Shown piece after piece: positions 8,770-18,115 of a stretch of DNA of 64,000 bases. This DNA comes from Lachnospiraceae bacterium (GTDB taxonomy: Bacteria; Bacillota; Clostridia; Lachnospirales; Anaerotignaceae): assembly GCA_003543235.1 (NCBI GenBank), contig DPJA01000030.1, positions 118,810 to 182,809 of the forward strand, written 5' to 3'. A program made the position numbers and the translations under genes. Every line of letters starts with the position of its first letter. The stretch's first letter is position 1. The notes under the pieces were generated by a model. The model was not told where the DNA came from. It saw only the letters and a program-made list of their open reading frames with translations, and made no database searches.

Positions 8770-9291
8770 TTATTTGTTCATGTTTTTAAGATATGCGGAA
8801 AACTTTATGTCCTCAAGGTTTTCCGCTTTTTTTTCTACGGTTTCTTTAAGTTCTGACTTAAAGGCATTAACACGGTCATATATAGCTTCATCAAATGCAC
8901 CTATTATTTGTGCCGCAAGTATTCCTGCATTTTGTGCACCGTTTATGGCAACTGTTGCAACAGGTATCCCCGGTGGCATTTGACATATGGAATACAAAGA
9001 ATCTACACCGCTTAGAGTAGATGTTTTAATAGGCACACCTATAACAGGAATGCTTGTAAGGGCTGCTGTCATCCCTGGAAGATGTGCAGCACCGCCTGCT
9101 CCGGCTATAATCACCTTAATTCCTCTGTCATGTGCAGCTTTTGCATAGTCATACATTCGGTCAGGAGTTCTGTGTGCGGATACTATTGTAAGCTCATAGC
9201 TTATTTCAAATTTATCAAGAATCTTTGCTGCTTCGCTCATTACCGATAGGTCAGAATCACTGCCCATTATTATGCCTACTGATGGTTTCAT
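8770..9291 (-). CDS. purE: N5-carboxyaminoimidazole ribonucleotide mutase PurE
   Basis: This 173-residue class I PurE rearranges N5-CAIR to CAIR in purine biosynthesis. It has the substrate-binding IIMGSDSDL near the N-terminus, the catalytic histidine region SAHRTPDRM, and GAGGAAHLPGM. The start at 9291 follows a GAGGTG site and opens directly at the conserved core; the frame extends a further 12 codons upstream without support. No other pur genes are nearby. It is divergent from rnr. Confidence 0.95.
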   Translation of the reverse strand: MKPSVGIIMGSDSDLSVMSEAAKILDKFEISYELTIVSAHRTPDRMYDYAKAAHDRGIKVIIAGAGGAAHLPGMTAALTSIPVIGVPIKTSTLSGVDSLYSICQMPPGIPVATVAINGAQNAGILAAQIIGAFDEAIYDRVNAFKSELKETVEKKAENLEDIKFSAYLKNMNK

Positions 9292-9490
9292 ATAATACAC
9301 CTCTTTATTATTTTTTAGTTGAAACATAAAAACATAATCCTCAATATAGTAAAAAAGTTGCTTGAAAACAAAATATCGTCAGTTTCAACTTGTTTTTTAT
9401 TATTTTATCATGTATTTGTTAATAATAAAAGACAAAAGCTTTATATTATTGTTGTGGTTTGATATAATGAAAATGAGGTGGTGCATACTT

Positions 9491-11653
9491 ATGAAAAATG
9501 ACGAGATTATGAATGGACGTAAAGAGCGAATTTATCAATATATTAAAAGCGAAGATTATCTTCCGCTTAAAAGACACGAGCTGTGCGTGATTTTAGACGT
9601 ACCAGTTGAAGAACGTGAGCAGTTTGAAGATATTATTAGCCAGCTGATTAGCCAGGGAAAGGTTATTGAAACTAAAAAAGGTAAAATTATGCTTCCCAAA
9701 GAGCTTAATATGGTTTCAGGTGTTTTCACAGGCAATGCTAAAGGCTTTGGTTTTGTAACTGCTGACGAAGGTTTTGATAGGGACATTTTCATTCCATCTG
9801 AGTTTACTGGCGGTGCCATGCACAAAGATAAGGTTATGGTTAGATTAACCAATACAGCCTCAAATGGTAAACGTGCTGAGGGTCAGATTGTAAAAATTGT
9901 TGAAAAGGGTACTGATAATCTGGTTGGTACATTTGAACTTTTAAAAGGTTTCGGATTTGTTACGTGTGATGACAAAAAAATTTCACAGGACATTTTTGTA
10001 TCTAAAGAAAATACAAAAGGTGCTGTAAGTGGGCACAAGGTAGTTGTTAAAATTACAAAACGTCCAGAGGGCAGCAGAAGTCCGGAGGGCGTGATAACTG
10101 AAATTTTGGGACATATAGATGACCCAGGTGTTGATATTTTATCTATTATACGTCAGTATGATTTACCACAGGAATTTAATCAGGAGGCATATGAACAAAC
10201 TGAAAAAATTGGTTTGGACATTACAAATGCTGAAATTGAAGGCCGAGAGGATTTTAGAAATATTGTGACAGTTACTATAGATGGTGACGACAGCAAAGAT
10301 TTTGATGATGCTGTAAGTTTAGATATTTTGGAAAATGGAAATTTCCAGCTAGGTGTGCATATTGCAGATGTTAGCCACTATGTAACAGAAGGTTCTCCAT
10401 TAGACAGAGAGGCATACCAAAGAGGTACTAGCTATTACTTGGTAGATAGGGTTATACCTATGATACCTCATAAGCTTAGCAATGGTATATGTTCCCTTAA
10501 TCCTAATGAGGATAGACTTACACTAAGCTGTGTTATGGAGATAAGCCGAAATGGTGAGGTTGTGGCACACAAAATTTGCGAAAGCGTTATTCACTCACAC
10601 GCTCGTCTTACCTATACCAAGGTAAACAAAATTATTCAGTTTGAGGACCCTGAACTTTGCGAAGAATATAAAGACTTTGTGCCTATGCTTAAAGATATGA
10701 ATAAGCTTAGAATGATATTAGGGAAAAAACGTAGGCACAGAGGTAGTATAGACTTTGATTTTCCAGAGGCTAAAATTATACTGGACAAAAACGGAAAGGT
10801 TTTGGATATAGCACCATATGACAGAAACTGGGCAACAAATCTTATTGAGGAATTTATGCTGGTATGTAACGAAACAGTTGCAGAGGATTATTACTGGCAG
10901 GAAGCACCATTTGTGTACAGAAATCACGAAACACCTGACGATGAAAAGATTGAAAATATGAAAAAAATGCTTCGTACATTTGGTTATAGAATTAAAGGAC
11001 AGAATGAAGTTCATCCAAAGGAAATACAGGCAATACTCAACACTGTTTCAGGCAAGGCAGAGGAGCATATTATAAGTCGAATTGTCCTTAGAAGTATGAA
11101 ACAGGCAAGGTATCAAGAGGAAAACTATGGGCATTTTGGTTTAGCAGCAAAATTTTATTGTCATTTCACATCTCCTATAAGACGTTATCCAGACTTGCAG
11201 ATACACAGAATAATTAAGGAAAATCTTAAAGGAAATCTTCAGGAAAATAGAGCAAACCACTATAATAAGATACTGCCTGGAGTTTGCAAGCAGTGTTCAT
11301 CTAAAGAAAGGCTTGCAGAGGAAGCGGAAAGAGAAACAGACAAGCTGAAGATGGTTGAATATATGAGTGAGCGTATTGGTCAGGTATTCAGTGGCATAAT
11401 TTCCGGAGTTACAGGCTGGGGTATTTATGTAGAACTAGACAACACTGTTGAAGGAATGGTTGCATTAAATGGTATGACAGATGATTTTTACGATTTTGAC
11501 GAAGTTAATCTCCAAGTTTTAGGCCGTAAGAAAGGCAAGATATTTAGACTTGGTGACAGAGCAACAGTTATGGTGGCTAAAGCAGACAAGGAGCAAAGAA
11601 CTATAGATTTTGTGTTTGCAAAGGAAAGTGACGTAAAAACAGAAGAAAATTAA
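9491..11653 (+). CDS. rnr: Ribonuclease R
   Basis: This 720-residue 3'-5' exoribonuclease has an N-terminal winged-helix region, two cold-shock-like OB folds (each with KGFGFVT), the RNB catalytic domain with metal-binding aspartates in DGDDSKDFDDAV (about 263-275), and a C-terminal S1 domain. It degrades structured RNA and works with SmpB-tmRNA on non-stop mRNAs, which fits the rnr-smpB-ssrA order. The frame is open upstream to 9362, but GAGGTGG before ATG 9491 marks the start. Confidence 0.96.
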   Translation: MKNDEIMNGRKERIYQYIKSEDYLPLKRHELCVILDVPVEEREQFEDIISQLISQGKVIETKKGKIMLPKELNMVSGVFTGNAKGFGFVTADEGFDRDIFIPSEFTGGAMHKDKVMVRLTNTASNGKRAEGQIVKIVEKGTDNLVGTFELLKGFGFVTCDDKKISQDIFVSKENTKGAVSGHKVVVKITKRPEGSRSPEGVITEILGHIDDPGVDILSIIRQYDLPQEFNQEAYEQTEKIGLDITNAEIEGREDFRNIVTVTIDGDDSKDFDDAVSLDILENGNFQLGVHIADVSHYVTEGSPLDREAYQRGTSYYLVDRVIPMIPHKLSNGICSLNPNEDRLTLSCVMEISRNGEVVAHKICESVIHSHARLTYTKVNKIIQFEDPELCEEYKDFVPMLKDMNKLRMILGKKRRHRGSIDFDFPEAKIILDKNGKVLDIAPYDRNWATNLIEEFMLVCNETVAEDYYWQEAPFVYRNHETPDDEKIENMKKMLRTFGYRIKGQNEVHPKEIQAILNTVSGKAEEHIISRIVLRSMKQARYQEENYGHFGLAAKFYCHFTSPIRRYPDLQIHRIIKENLKGNLQENRANHYNKILPGVCKQCSSKERLAEEAERETDKLKMVEYMSERIGQVFSGIISGVTGWGIYVELDNTVEGMVALNGMTDDFYDFDEVNLQVLGRKKGKIFRLGDRATVMVAKADKEQRTIDFVFAKESDVKTEEN

Positions 11654-11677
11654 TAAAGTTGTTTTGATTGGCTTTAG

Positions 11678-11712
11678 GGCAACGGGATATTTGAAATAAA
11701 GTGCCTGTTGCC
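11678..11712 (+). terminator. Stem-loop after rnr
   Basis: GGCAACGGG (11678-11686) pairs with 11704-11712 through one G-U pair, with a 17-nt loop. The following sequence is only moderately T-rich, so termination is probably partial. Confidence 0.5.
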
Positions 11713-11824
11713 ACTGGGGTTTTGGTAGTTAAGTATTACCTATATGAGGCAAAAAGAGAAAGAAATATTCTCCTTATTTGTAATATTATTTAATACTATT
11801 TTAATACCATTTTTAATTGATATG

Positions 11825-11833
11825 TGTTATAAT
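11825..11833 (+). promoter_or_regulatory. Extended -10 promoter of smpB
   Basis: TGTTATAAT (11825-11833) is an extended -10 element (TG, one base, TATAAT) placed about 45 bp before the smpB start. No clear -35 element is visible, as is common for extended -10 promoters. Confidence 0.5.
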
Positions 11834-11876
11834 ACCTAATGTTAGGATATTACTGAGGGAACGTGAGGTGATAAAT

Positions 11877-12350
11877 TTGGCTAAACAAACATCTGTAAAA
11901 TTAGTAGCACAAAATAAAAAAGCGTACCATGAGTATTTTATAGAGGAAACATTTCAAGCTGGATTATCGCTTTCGGGTACAGAGGTAAAAAGTCTTAGAC
12001 AAGGTAAGTGCAGCCTTAAAGAAAGCTTTATACGTATTGAAAACGGAGAGGCGTTTATTTATAGTATGCACATAAGTCCATACGAACAGGGTAATATTTT
12101 TAATAAAGACCCTTTGCGTGTAAGACGATTGCTTTTGCATAAAAGTGAGATAAACAAAATAAAAGATGCAATACAGGCTACGGGTTATACGGTTGTTCCG
12201 CTGAGAGTATATTTTTGCAAAAGCCTTGTAAAAATTGACATTGGCATTGCAAAAGGCAAAAAGCTTTACGATAAACGGCAGACACTTGCAAAAAATGATC
12301 AAATGCGTGAGGCAGCCAAAGAATTTAAGATTCGCAATCTAACGCTTTAA
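11877..12350 (+). CDS. smpB: SsrA-binding protein SmpB
   Basis: This 157-residue SmpB binds the tRNA-like domain of tmRNA and brings it to stalled ribosomes. Hallmarks are the OB-fold core with LSGTEVKSLR and CSLKESFIRI, and the basic C-terminal tail with KGKKLYDKRQTLAKNDQMRE. TTG 11877 follows GAGGTG by six bases and begins at the conserved AKQ; the longer frame from 11817 contains the promoter. The ssrA gene follows 59 bp downstream. Confidence 0.96.
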   Translation: MAKQTSVKLVAQNKKAYHEYFIEETFQAGLSLSGTEVKSLRQGKCSLKESFIRIENGEAFIYSMHISPYEQGNIFNKDPLRVRRLLLHKSEINKIKDAIQATGYTVVPLRVYFCKSLVKIDIGIAKGKKLYDKRQTLAKNDQMREAAKEFKIRNLTL

Positions 12351-12409
12351 AAAACATTGTTTATTCATGTTTATATAGAAATGAAGAATTTGTCGGCATT
12401 TATTTTTAA

Positions 12410-12759
12410 GGGGATGTAATGGTTTCGACGGGAGTCTTGAAAATAGAAATAGCCATCCGCAGGTCTGGTAACTGCGTCATCAAACCGGAAAATTTTAAAA
12501 CAAACGACAAAGATTATTCTTTATTAGCAGCCTAAGGCTGCTCGTTGGCCTCTAATCTCTCACAGTTAGAGTAACCGGCGTCGACTTTGTGGGGAACTTT
12601 TTTACCAAAGCTTTGAGGTAAAAAAAGAATTATGAAGCTACCAAGGATTTCAGCCTGTTGTTGGGCGGTTATCTGAGGGAAATTTTAAAACAGCAACTGT
12701 GATGGGAGAAGTTTCTATGGATGGGTTTTCGGACAGGAGTTCGATTCTCCTCATCTCCA
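12410..12759 (+). ncRNA. ssrA: tmRNA (ssrA)
   Basis: This one-piece tmRNA rescues stalled ribosomes. The 5' GGGGATG pairs with the 3' CATCTCC as acceptor stem (one G-U), and the 3' T-arm GGAGTTCGATTCTCC is present. The tag frame reads NDKDYSLLAA followed by TAA at 12503-12535. The 3' CCA is not encoded, because A12759 is followed by TAG, so it must be added after transcription. The last 24 bases are the attachment site of the downstream island, which recreated the 3' end on insertion. Confidence 0.95.
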
Positions 12760-12760
12760 T
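12737..12760 (+). repeat. attL: left copy of the 24-bp ssrA core direct repeat
   Basis: These 24 bases (starting GAGTTCGATT and ending CATCTCCAT) are identical to 63102-63125. The left copy completes ssrA and the right copy has only this fragment. That is the signature of site-specific integration into the tmRNA 3' end. Confidence 0.93.
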
Positions 12761-12770
12761 AGTGGAAAAA

Positions 12771-12800
12771 GACTATATCAACTAGATATAGTCTTTTTTA
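12771..12800 (+). terminator. Island-supplied terminator for ssrA
   Basis: GACTATATC (12771-12779) pairs perfectly with 12785-12793 around AACTA, followed by seven T residues. It lies just inside the island, 11 bp after the tmRNA end, so it replaces the terminator displaced to the other end at 63131. Confidence 0.85.
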
Positions 12801-12843
12801 TTGCTTGTAACAACTATATGTAGTGGTTAGCTGGCTTGAGAAT

Positions 12844-12951
12844 GGTACATATTGAAGTTTGGTACATTTTTTTGGTACATTTTTGATTAGACTTATGATA
12901 TAATTATTTCGTTGGTACATATTGTTGGTTCATTTTTTTAGCTTGGTACAT
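12844..12951 (+). repeat. Left-end GGTACAT repeats (candidate integrase arm sites)
   Basis: Five exact GGTACAT copies start at 12844, 12861, 12874, 12914 and 12945, plus GGTTCAT at 12927. All are in the same orientation, mostly as TTGGTACATTT. They fill the space between attL and the integrase start. Three same-orientation copies also lie inside attR. Tn916-like integrases carry an N-terminal arm-binding domain that uses such repeats; the binding here is inferred. Confidence 0.65.
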
Positions 12952-12967
12952 TTGGAAGGTGAAGATT

Positions 12968-14146
12968 ATGGCAAGAAAAACTATTGAACGGAATATATCT
13001 TATGACGATGAAAGAAAAAAATATTATGTGACTTTTAATTACGGAAATGATGATACAGGAAAACAAATTGTAAAGAGAAAGTCCTTTGACAAAATAACCG
13101 AAGCCAGGCGTGCATTGAAGGCATTTGAGGGTGATAAAATTAATGGCAATGTTTCTTTGCCCAGTGGATATACAGTGAGCACTTGGCTGGATTATTGGCT
13201 TGAAACAGTTGTTACACCAAACAGAGAGGCAACAACTGTATATTTCTATAAACAAATTATTGAAAATCATTTAAAGCCTGAGCTTGGCGATATAAATTTA
13301 CAAAGCCTTAAACCTACGCAGCTTCAAAAATATTACGCAAAAAAGCTTAGTGAAAAAAATGAAAAGAGTACTATATTGTCTGCTAATACCGTGAAAAAAC
13401 ATCATAATTTAATGAAGACATCGCTAGGTGTGGCGGTGAAGCAAGGAATTTTGCTGAATAATCCTGCGGACAGAGTTGAACCACCTGTTACAATACAAAA
13501 GGAAGCCAATTTCTACACCCCGCAACAAATGAAAAAGTTGTTTGAGCTAGTTAAGGGTGATCGGCTTGAAATTACAGTAAAGCTTATAGGATATTTGGGT
13601 CTAAGGCGCGAGGAAGCATGTGGCTTAAAATGGGAGAGCGTTGATTTCGAAAATAGAAAAATTATAATAAGAGAAGCAAGAACACAGGCAGGAAGCGTAA
13701 TTGTGGATAAGGGAACAAAGAATAGAGCCTCTTCACGAACACCTTTTATGAATGACGAGCTTTTTGTGTTACTTAAAAATGAAAAAGCAAGGCAAGACGA
13801 AAACAAAAAAGCTTTCGGATTAGATTATAATCCCAGTAACTTTGTACTGGTTTGGGACGATGGGCATCCATACAGACCTAACTACTTATCTGTACTTTTC
13901 ACAAAATTTGTTGGAACTACAGACTTGCCGCCTTTAACATTGCATGGACTTCGCCACTCATTTGCGAGTACAGCCCACGCAACAGGTGTTTCTGCTTATG
14001 AAATTGGTAAGTCTATGGGACATAGTACGCCGTCAACCACTTTGAAGGTATATACACATCTTCAGGATAAAACCCATGAAGAGGCCATAAGAAAAGTTGA
14101 AGATATGTATAAGGCTGAAACGGATGAGGAACAAATGGAACAATAA
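12968..14146 (+). CDS. int: Tyrosine recombinase (Tn916-type integrase)
   Basis: This 392-residue integrase moves the island in and out of ssrA. It has an N-terminal arm-type DNA-binding domain (about 1-55), a SAM-like core-binding domain (about 60-165), and a catalytic domain with R213 (GLRREEACGL), H326 and R329 (HGLRHS), H352 (MGHST) and the nucleophile Y362 (LKVYTH), so all key residues are present. ATG 12968 follows GGAAGGTG; an upstream GTG at 12959 overlaps that site. Its position next to attL is standard. Confidence 0.95.
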   Translation: MARKTIERNISYDDERKKYYVTFNYGNDDTGKQIVKRKSFDKITEARRALKAFEGDKINGNVSLPSGYTVSTWLDYWLETVVTPNREATTVYFYKQIIENHLKPELGDINLQSLKPTQLQKYYAKKLSEKNEKSTILSANTVKKHHNLMKTSLGVAVKQGILLNNPADRVEPPVTIQKEANFYTPQQMKKLFELVKGDRLEITVKLIGYLGLRREEACGLKWESVDFENRKIIIREARTQAGSVIVDKGTKNRASSRTPFMNDELFVLLKNEKARQDENKKAFGLDYNPSNFVLVWDDGHPYRPNYLSVLFTKFVGTTDLPPLTLHGLRHSFASTAHATGVSAYEIGKSMGHSTPSTTLKVYTHLQDKTHEEAIRKVEDMYKAETDEEQMEQ

Positions 14147-14170
14147 TAGTTTGTGTTTTACACATATATG

Positions 14171-14220
14171 CTTTTAAGTCAATATAAATAATAATTATTG
14201 TATTTTTATTGACTTAAAAG
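14171..14220. promoter_or_regulatory. 20-bp inverted repeat overlapping a -35 box
   Basis: 14171-14190 pairs with 14201-14220 with one mismatch and a 10-bp loop. The right arm includes TTGACT (14209-14214), which sits 16 bp before TATCAT (14231-14236), a plausible promoter for the AAA gene at 14260. The repeat may end integrase transcripts or act as an operator. Confidence 0.5.
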
Positions 14221-14259
14221 TTAAAAATGATATCATAATAGTAGAAGAGGTGATGTTAT

Positions 14260-15549
14260 ATGCGTAGAAGAATCGAAGACAAGTTGCTTGAATGGCAACA
14301 GAGAGAAAATAGAATGCCCCTACTACTATACGGAGCTAGGCAGGTTGGAAAGACATACATCCTAACGGAATTTGGAAGAAAATATTTTGAAAATACAGTA
14401 TATATAAATCTAGAAACAAATTTGGCGGTGGCATCCTACTTTGCTGACGACATAAGCCCTGAAAGAATAATTCGCTTTCTTGAGGCTACTGTAAATCAAG
14501 AAATAGTGGCAGGTAAAACACTTATCATTTTTGACGAAATTCAGGCGTGTGAGCGTGCCTTGACAGCACTGAAATATTTTTGTGAGTTGGCACCAGAGTA
14601 TCATATTGCCGCAGCAGGAAGTTTGCTTGGCGTTGCAATACACAGAGAACAATATTCATTTCCAGTTGGCAAGGTAGAAAGCAATACCCTTTACCCATTA
14701 AATTTTCAAGAGTTTTTGTGGGCGATAGGTGAGGAGCGTCTTGCTGAGGAAATACAACGTTGTTTTGTTGAAAATGAACCTATGCCCGAGGCTCTTCATA
14801 AAAAGGCCATTGAAAATTACAGGTACTATCTAATTGTGGGAGGAATGCCTGCCAGTGTACAGACCTTCATTAATACAGGCAAATTAGTTCTGGTGCCAAA
14901 TGTTCAAAATGAAATATTAAATAACTACGTTGCAGACATGGCGAAGTATGCATCACCATCAGAAACTGTGAAAATTCGTGGTTGTTTTAACTCAATACCG
15001 GCACAGTTGGCAAAGGAGAATAAAAAATTTCAATATAAGGTGGTTCAAAAAGGGGGAAGTGCAGCTCTGTTTGGTGAGTCCATCGAATGGCTCTCACAGG
15101 CAGGAGTAGTGCTTAAATGTCAAAAAATTGAGCAGGCTATGAACCCTATTTCTGTTTATACAGATTTATCTTCTTTTAAACTTTATATGGGAGACGTTGG
15201 GCTGCTAGTTATGAAATCTGGAGTTCCGCAGCAGACAATACTTACAGGTGAATCCAACCTTTTTATGGGTTCGGTTACAGAAAACTATGTTGCACAGGAG
15301 CTAGTTGCTAATGGTCATAACCTGTTTTATTGGGCTAGTGAACATACGGCAGAAATTGATTTTGTGATGCAGCAGGAAAGAGAGATTATCGGTATTGAGG
15401 TTAAAAAGGGGACAAAAGTAAGATCTAGAAGCCTTGGGGTTTTTGTTGAGAAGTATCAGCCTAGTTACTGCATCCGCTTTTCTGAAAAAAATTTCGGGCT
15501 TGAAAATGGGGTTAAGAGCGTGCCTTTGTATGCGGCATTTTGTGTGTAA
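14260..15549 (+). CDS. AAA-family ATPase with DUF4143 domain
   Basis: This 429-residue protein has Walker A YGARQVGKT (about 24-32), Walker B LIIFDEIQ, sensor-like IAAAGSLLG, and a C-terminal DUF4143 domain with a restriction-endonuclease-like core (AEIDFVMQQEREIIGIEVKK). Such proteins are common in anaerobes and mobile elements; proposed roles include regulation or defence, but none is firmly established. It has its own promoter and a strong terminator, so it is a one-gene unit beside the integrase. Confidence 0.85.
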   Translation: MRRRIEDKLLEWQQRENRMPLLLYGARQVGKTYILTEFGRKYFENTVYINLETNLAVASYFADDISPERIIRFLEATVNQEIVAGKTLIIFDEIQACERALTALKYFCELAPEYHIAAAGSLLGVAIHREQYSFPVGKVESNTLYPLNFQEFLWAIGEERLAEEIQRCFVENEPMPEALHKKAIENYRYYLIVGGMPASVQTFINTGKLVLVPNVQNEILNNYVADMAKYASPSETVKIRGCFNSIPAQLAKENKKFQYKVVQKGGSAALFGESIEWLSQAGVVLKCQKIEQAMNPISVYTDLSSFKLYMGDVGLLVMKSGVPQQTILTGESNLFMGSVTENYVAQELVANGHNLFYWASEHTAEIDFVMQQEREIIGIEVKKGTKVRSRSLGVFVEKYQPSYCIRFSEKNFGLENGVKSVPLYAAFCV

Positions 15550-15551
15550 AA

Positions 15552-15596
15552 AGAACCACTAAGCAAACGGCAATCTGTCTTTTGCTTAGTGGTTCT
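15552..15596. terminator. Bidirectional terminator between convergent genes
   Basis: A perfect 16-bp stem (15552-15567 with 15581-15596, 13-nt loop) lies between the plus-strand ATPase and the minus-strand excisionase-like gene. It could stop transcription from both sides. Confidence 0.7.
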
Positions 15597-15624
15597 GTAT
15601 TGCTAAATTAGTTCATATGTAATT

Positions 15625-15831
15625 TCAGGCTGGCGTCTGTTGATCATTACATATAGATTGCATAAATTCAATAACGTAGACTTTGGGGATTTTAATAGCT
15701 TTTCCAACCTTAAAGTGTTTGATCTTGTTTTCGCGTATTAGTGTATAAGCGCTGTTACGGCCGATGCTAAGCATTTCTTGTAGGTCCGATACTTCTACCA
15801 CATCGGGGTAAGTGTTAAATAACTCGTTCAT
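15625..15831 (-). CDS. Excisionase-like HTH DNA-binding protein
   Basis: This 68-residue protein has an HTH_17/MerR-like fold (VVEVSDLQEMLSIGRNSAYT, then ENKIKHFKVGKAIKIPK), as in small excisionases that steer tyrosine integrases. The start at 15831 follows GAGGAGG; a longer frame to 15861 lacks a ribosome site. It is the last gene of the minus-strand group 19471-15625 and is probably the island's excisionase, although it does not adjoin the integrase. Confidence 0.7.
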   Translation of the reverse strand: MNELFNTYPDVVEVSDLQEMLSIGRNSAYTLIRENKIKHFKVGKAIKIPKVYVIEFMQSICNDQQTPA

Positions 15832-15906
15832 AAATTTCCTCCTCGTTAATATAAAATACATGTCTTCATTTGCGGTATATAAACAAATAATATATGTATA
15901 AAGTTT

Positions 15907-17784
15907 TCAAGAATTCATCTGTGATCGGCATATTCCAGACTGCAGATTACTTAATATGCGATTGGTCTCGTCTAAATCATGTTGGAACGATGATGAAGAC
16001 GTTCTAGATGATCTATAAGTTCTAGGCATTCTAGGCTTTCTAGATGTTCTAGTCAAAGGAAGTTCACCTTCATGAAAATCTGAATGAGTGAGTTTACGAG
16101 TTTTCCATAAAGGCTCGTAGCGACCGGGAGAAATCATTCCATCAAGTGGCTCAGCATTCCATAATTGTGCTGTTGGGATTACTAACATGCGTTTGCCGCA
16201 AAGCTTTTTTGTCATTTTTCCACTGCGGTCAGTAGAAAGAACCCCAAGAGAGAGCAGAGCTTTGTTTAGAGATATTTTTGTTAAATCCCAATTCTCTAAA
16301 GCATCCTGTACCAACCTAAGGGCATCATCAGGGTCAAGATATGCGTTCCCCTTATAAATACCGTAACCGGATTTTACTATATCATTGGGTTTATAAGGAA
16401 AAAGTTTGTCTCCAGAGAATACTTTTGTAATTACTTGAAACATGGCATCAGGGTCATTTGTACTGCGAAGCCGTTCCATGTCTGCCTCTTGCCTTACCAA
16501 AATCCCATGGATTCTTTTAAGAAAAATATTTTCGACCTTTTTTATATCAAAATTTACTGCAGTGTTCTCCATATAATCAAGAAAAATGTCTAGAGCTGTT
16601 ATTAAAAAACGTTCAGATTCTGCCAGACGTGGGGAAAGTCCAGTTTCACTAAAATAATTGCATTTAAAATTTTTTTTAATATAACCAACTATCTCATTTT
16701 TGTTTTTTGCTACCCAACATAAAAAATTAAGAACGAAAGTACATAAAATTCGCGGATTTTTTTGAAGCCGCGACAGCTCTTCATTATCAATAGGATCGTC
16801 AAAGTTCAAAATTACACACCTGGCATTGGTGGAATAAGATTGCAATGTATACTCTGCAGTAGCAATATACAAACATTTTGTTGAGAGGGGGCTATATTGG
16901 TTTGTAACCCTCTCTGAATGGTTTCCAGCAACACGAATTCTTCCACTTAAGCGTTCTTCTCTATGGCGCATATCAGCTTTACATTCGCTAGGGTGCAAAT
17001 CGTCGAAAATCAAACAACAGTCTTTATAATTGTGGGTTTCTTTTTTTAAGGCTGCGTCCGTAGATAATAAGTCCATAATTCCAGCACCGGATGATCCGCA
17101 CCTATTGTAAATGTTACAAATTAACTGTGTTAACGTTGTTTTGTAGGTTTGTGACTTACCCACACAATATGTAGTGAAGCACGGTGTATACCCAGCTTCT
17201 TCAAAAATTGAATACACAAGCGATGTAATTAATGTCATTCCTAGTACAGAAGAACAGTTATTTAACATTAATAAATCTAAAAAATAATTACAAGCCTTTG
17301 ATTCTTCAACTTTTGAATTAAATTTAAATTCAAGTTTTTCTAGTTCAGGACTTATACAAAATTCACCAGTATTTAGTGGGCCATTAGAAGAGATGACCTT
17401 GTTGCCAGCCACGTATAAGGACTCATTTTTATAAGTTGTCCAACCGATTTTGTCGAAATATGGAACGGTGGTTAGATTTAAAACTTGAATTTTTTCTCGA
17501 ATAATTTTATAAATAACTGAGCCAGCTTTTGCTCTTGAAACAAAAATATTGGCATTGATATCAAAAGTCTCCCAATTAAAATTCGAAATCTCATTCAAAT
17601 TTAAGCAAATTGGTTTACTCGTGGTAGCGTTAGCATATTGTAAATTAAGTGTTACTTTGTATTCAGTGGAACCTTCCTTTTCATACGATTTCACATCTGT
17701 AACACAGGGCGAGAAGTTACAAATTTTAACCTCTTCATCCTTTTCTTTTATATAGAGTGAACCTTCTTTTAAACTATGTACCAT
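15907..17784 (-). CDS. DUF927/D5-like P-loop ATPase (probable replicative helicase)
   Basis: This 625-residue protein has an N-terminal region of DUF927 type and a Walker A-like GKSQTYKTT (about 218-226), followed by Walker B CLIFDDLHP. It resembles mobile-element DUF927 proteins thought to act as replicative helicases. No primase motif is visible. The C-terminal tail has six three-residue repeats of the form [STPY]-R-x, encoded by a 9-bp tandem array at 16002-16055, and then a serine run. An AGGAGG site precedes the ATG. With the Rep-like gene at 19825 it may form a replication module. Confidence 0.6.
   Translation of the reverse strand: MVHSLKEGSLYIKEKDEEVKICNFSPCVTDVKSYEKEGSTEYKVTLNLQYANATTSKPICLNLNEISNFNWETFDINANIFVSRAKAGSVIYKIIREKIQVLNLTTVPYFDKIGWTTYKNESLYVAGNKVISSNGPLNTGEFCISPELEKLEFKFNSKVEESKACNYFLDLLMLNNCSSVLGMTLITSLVYSIFEEAGYTPCFTTYCVGKSQTYKTTLTQLICNIYNRCGSSGAGIMDLLSTDAALKKETHNYKDCCLIFDDLHPSECKADMRHREERLSGRIRVAGNHSERVTNQYSPLSTKCLYIATAEYTLQSYSTNARCVILNFDDPIDNEELSRLQKNPRILCTFVLNFLCWVAKNKNEIVGYIKKNFKCNYFSETGLSPRLAESERFLITALDIFLDYMENTAVNFDIKKVENIFLKRIHGILVRQEADMERLRSTNDPDAMFQVITKVFSGDKLFPYKPNDIVKSGYGIYKGNAYLDPDDALRLVQDALENWDLTKISLNKALLSLGVLSTDRSGKMTKKLCGKRMLVIPTAQLWNAEPLDGMISPGRYEPLWKTRKLTHSDFHEGELPLTRTSRKPRMPRTYRSSRTSSSSFQHDLDETNRILSNLQSGICRSQMNS
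16002..16055 (-). repeat. 9-bp tandem repeat (six units) in the ATPase tail
   Basis: TTCTAG recurs at 16002, 16020, 16029, 16038 and 16047, with a degenerate unit at 16011, giving exact 9-bp spacing. On the coding strand each unit encodes three residues with a central arginine (TRT, SRK, PRM, PRT, YRS, SRT). Confidence 0.85.
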
Positions 17785-17970
17785 TTTTCTTCCTCCTAAG
17801 TTTTATTTTTAAATATAATTTAGCAGTTGTGGTGGAAAAATGCACGAAGTTAACCCTACGATTTTTTAAAAAATAAGAGATTACCACTAATAAACTAAAG
17901 CAACTGAGTAAAGTTGTGAAATTTCAAATGATTTGCTGAAAATAAAAAAGTGCTCGATAAAATAATTGCT

Positions 17971-18007
17971 ATAAAAAAATCCAGAACCAAATAGCAGATC
18001 CTGGATT
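17971..18007 (-). terminator. Minus-strand rho-independent terminator
   Basis: On the minus strand AATCCAG (18007-18001) pairs with 17984-17978 and a T-run follows (17977-17973). It lies between the minus-strand genes at 18116 and 15907, so each probably has its own transcript. Nothing else is evident in 17785-18115. Confidence 0.65.
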
Positions 18008-18115
18008 GATGATTACATTTTGTTTTTATTATGTATAACAATAAAATTATCTATCTTATATTATTCTTGCACATAATAAATATTTAAGTTGGTAAATACA
18101 TTTAGACTATTTAAT

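Noticed and set aside
12844..12951. CRISPR array
   Set aside because: The repeats are only 7-12 bp with irregular short spacing and no cas genes exist in the window.
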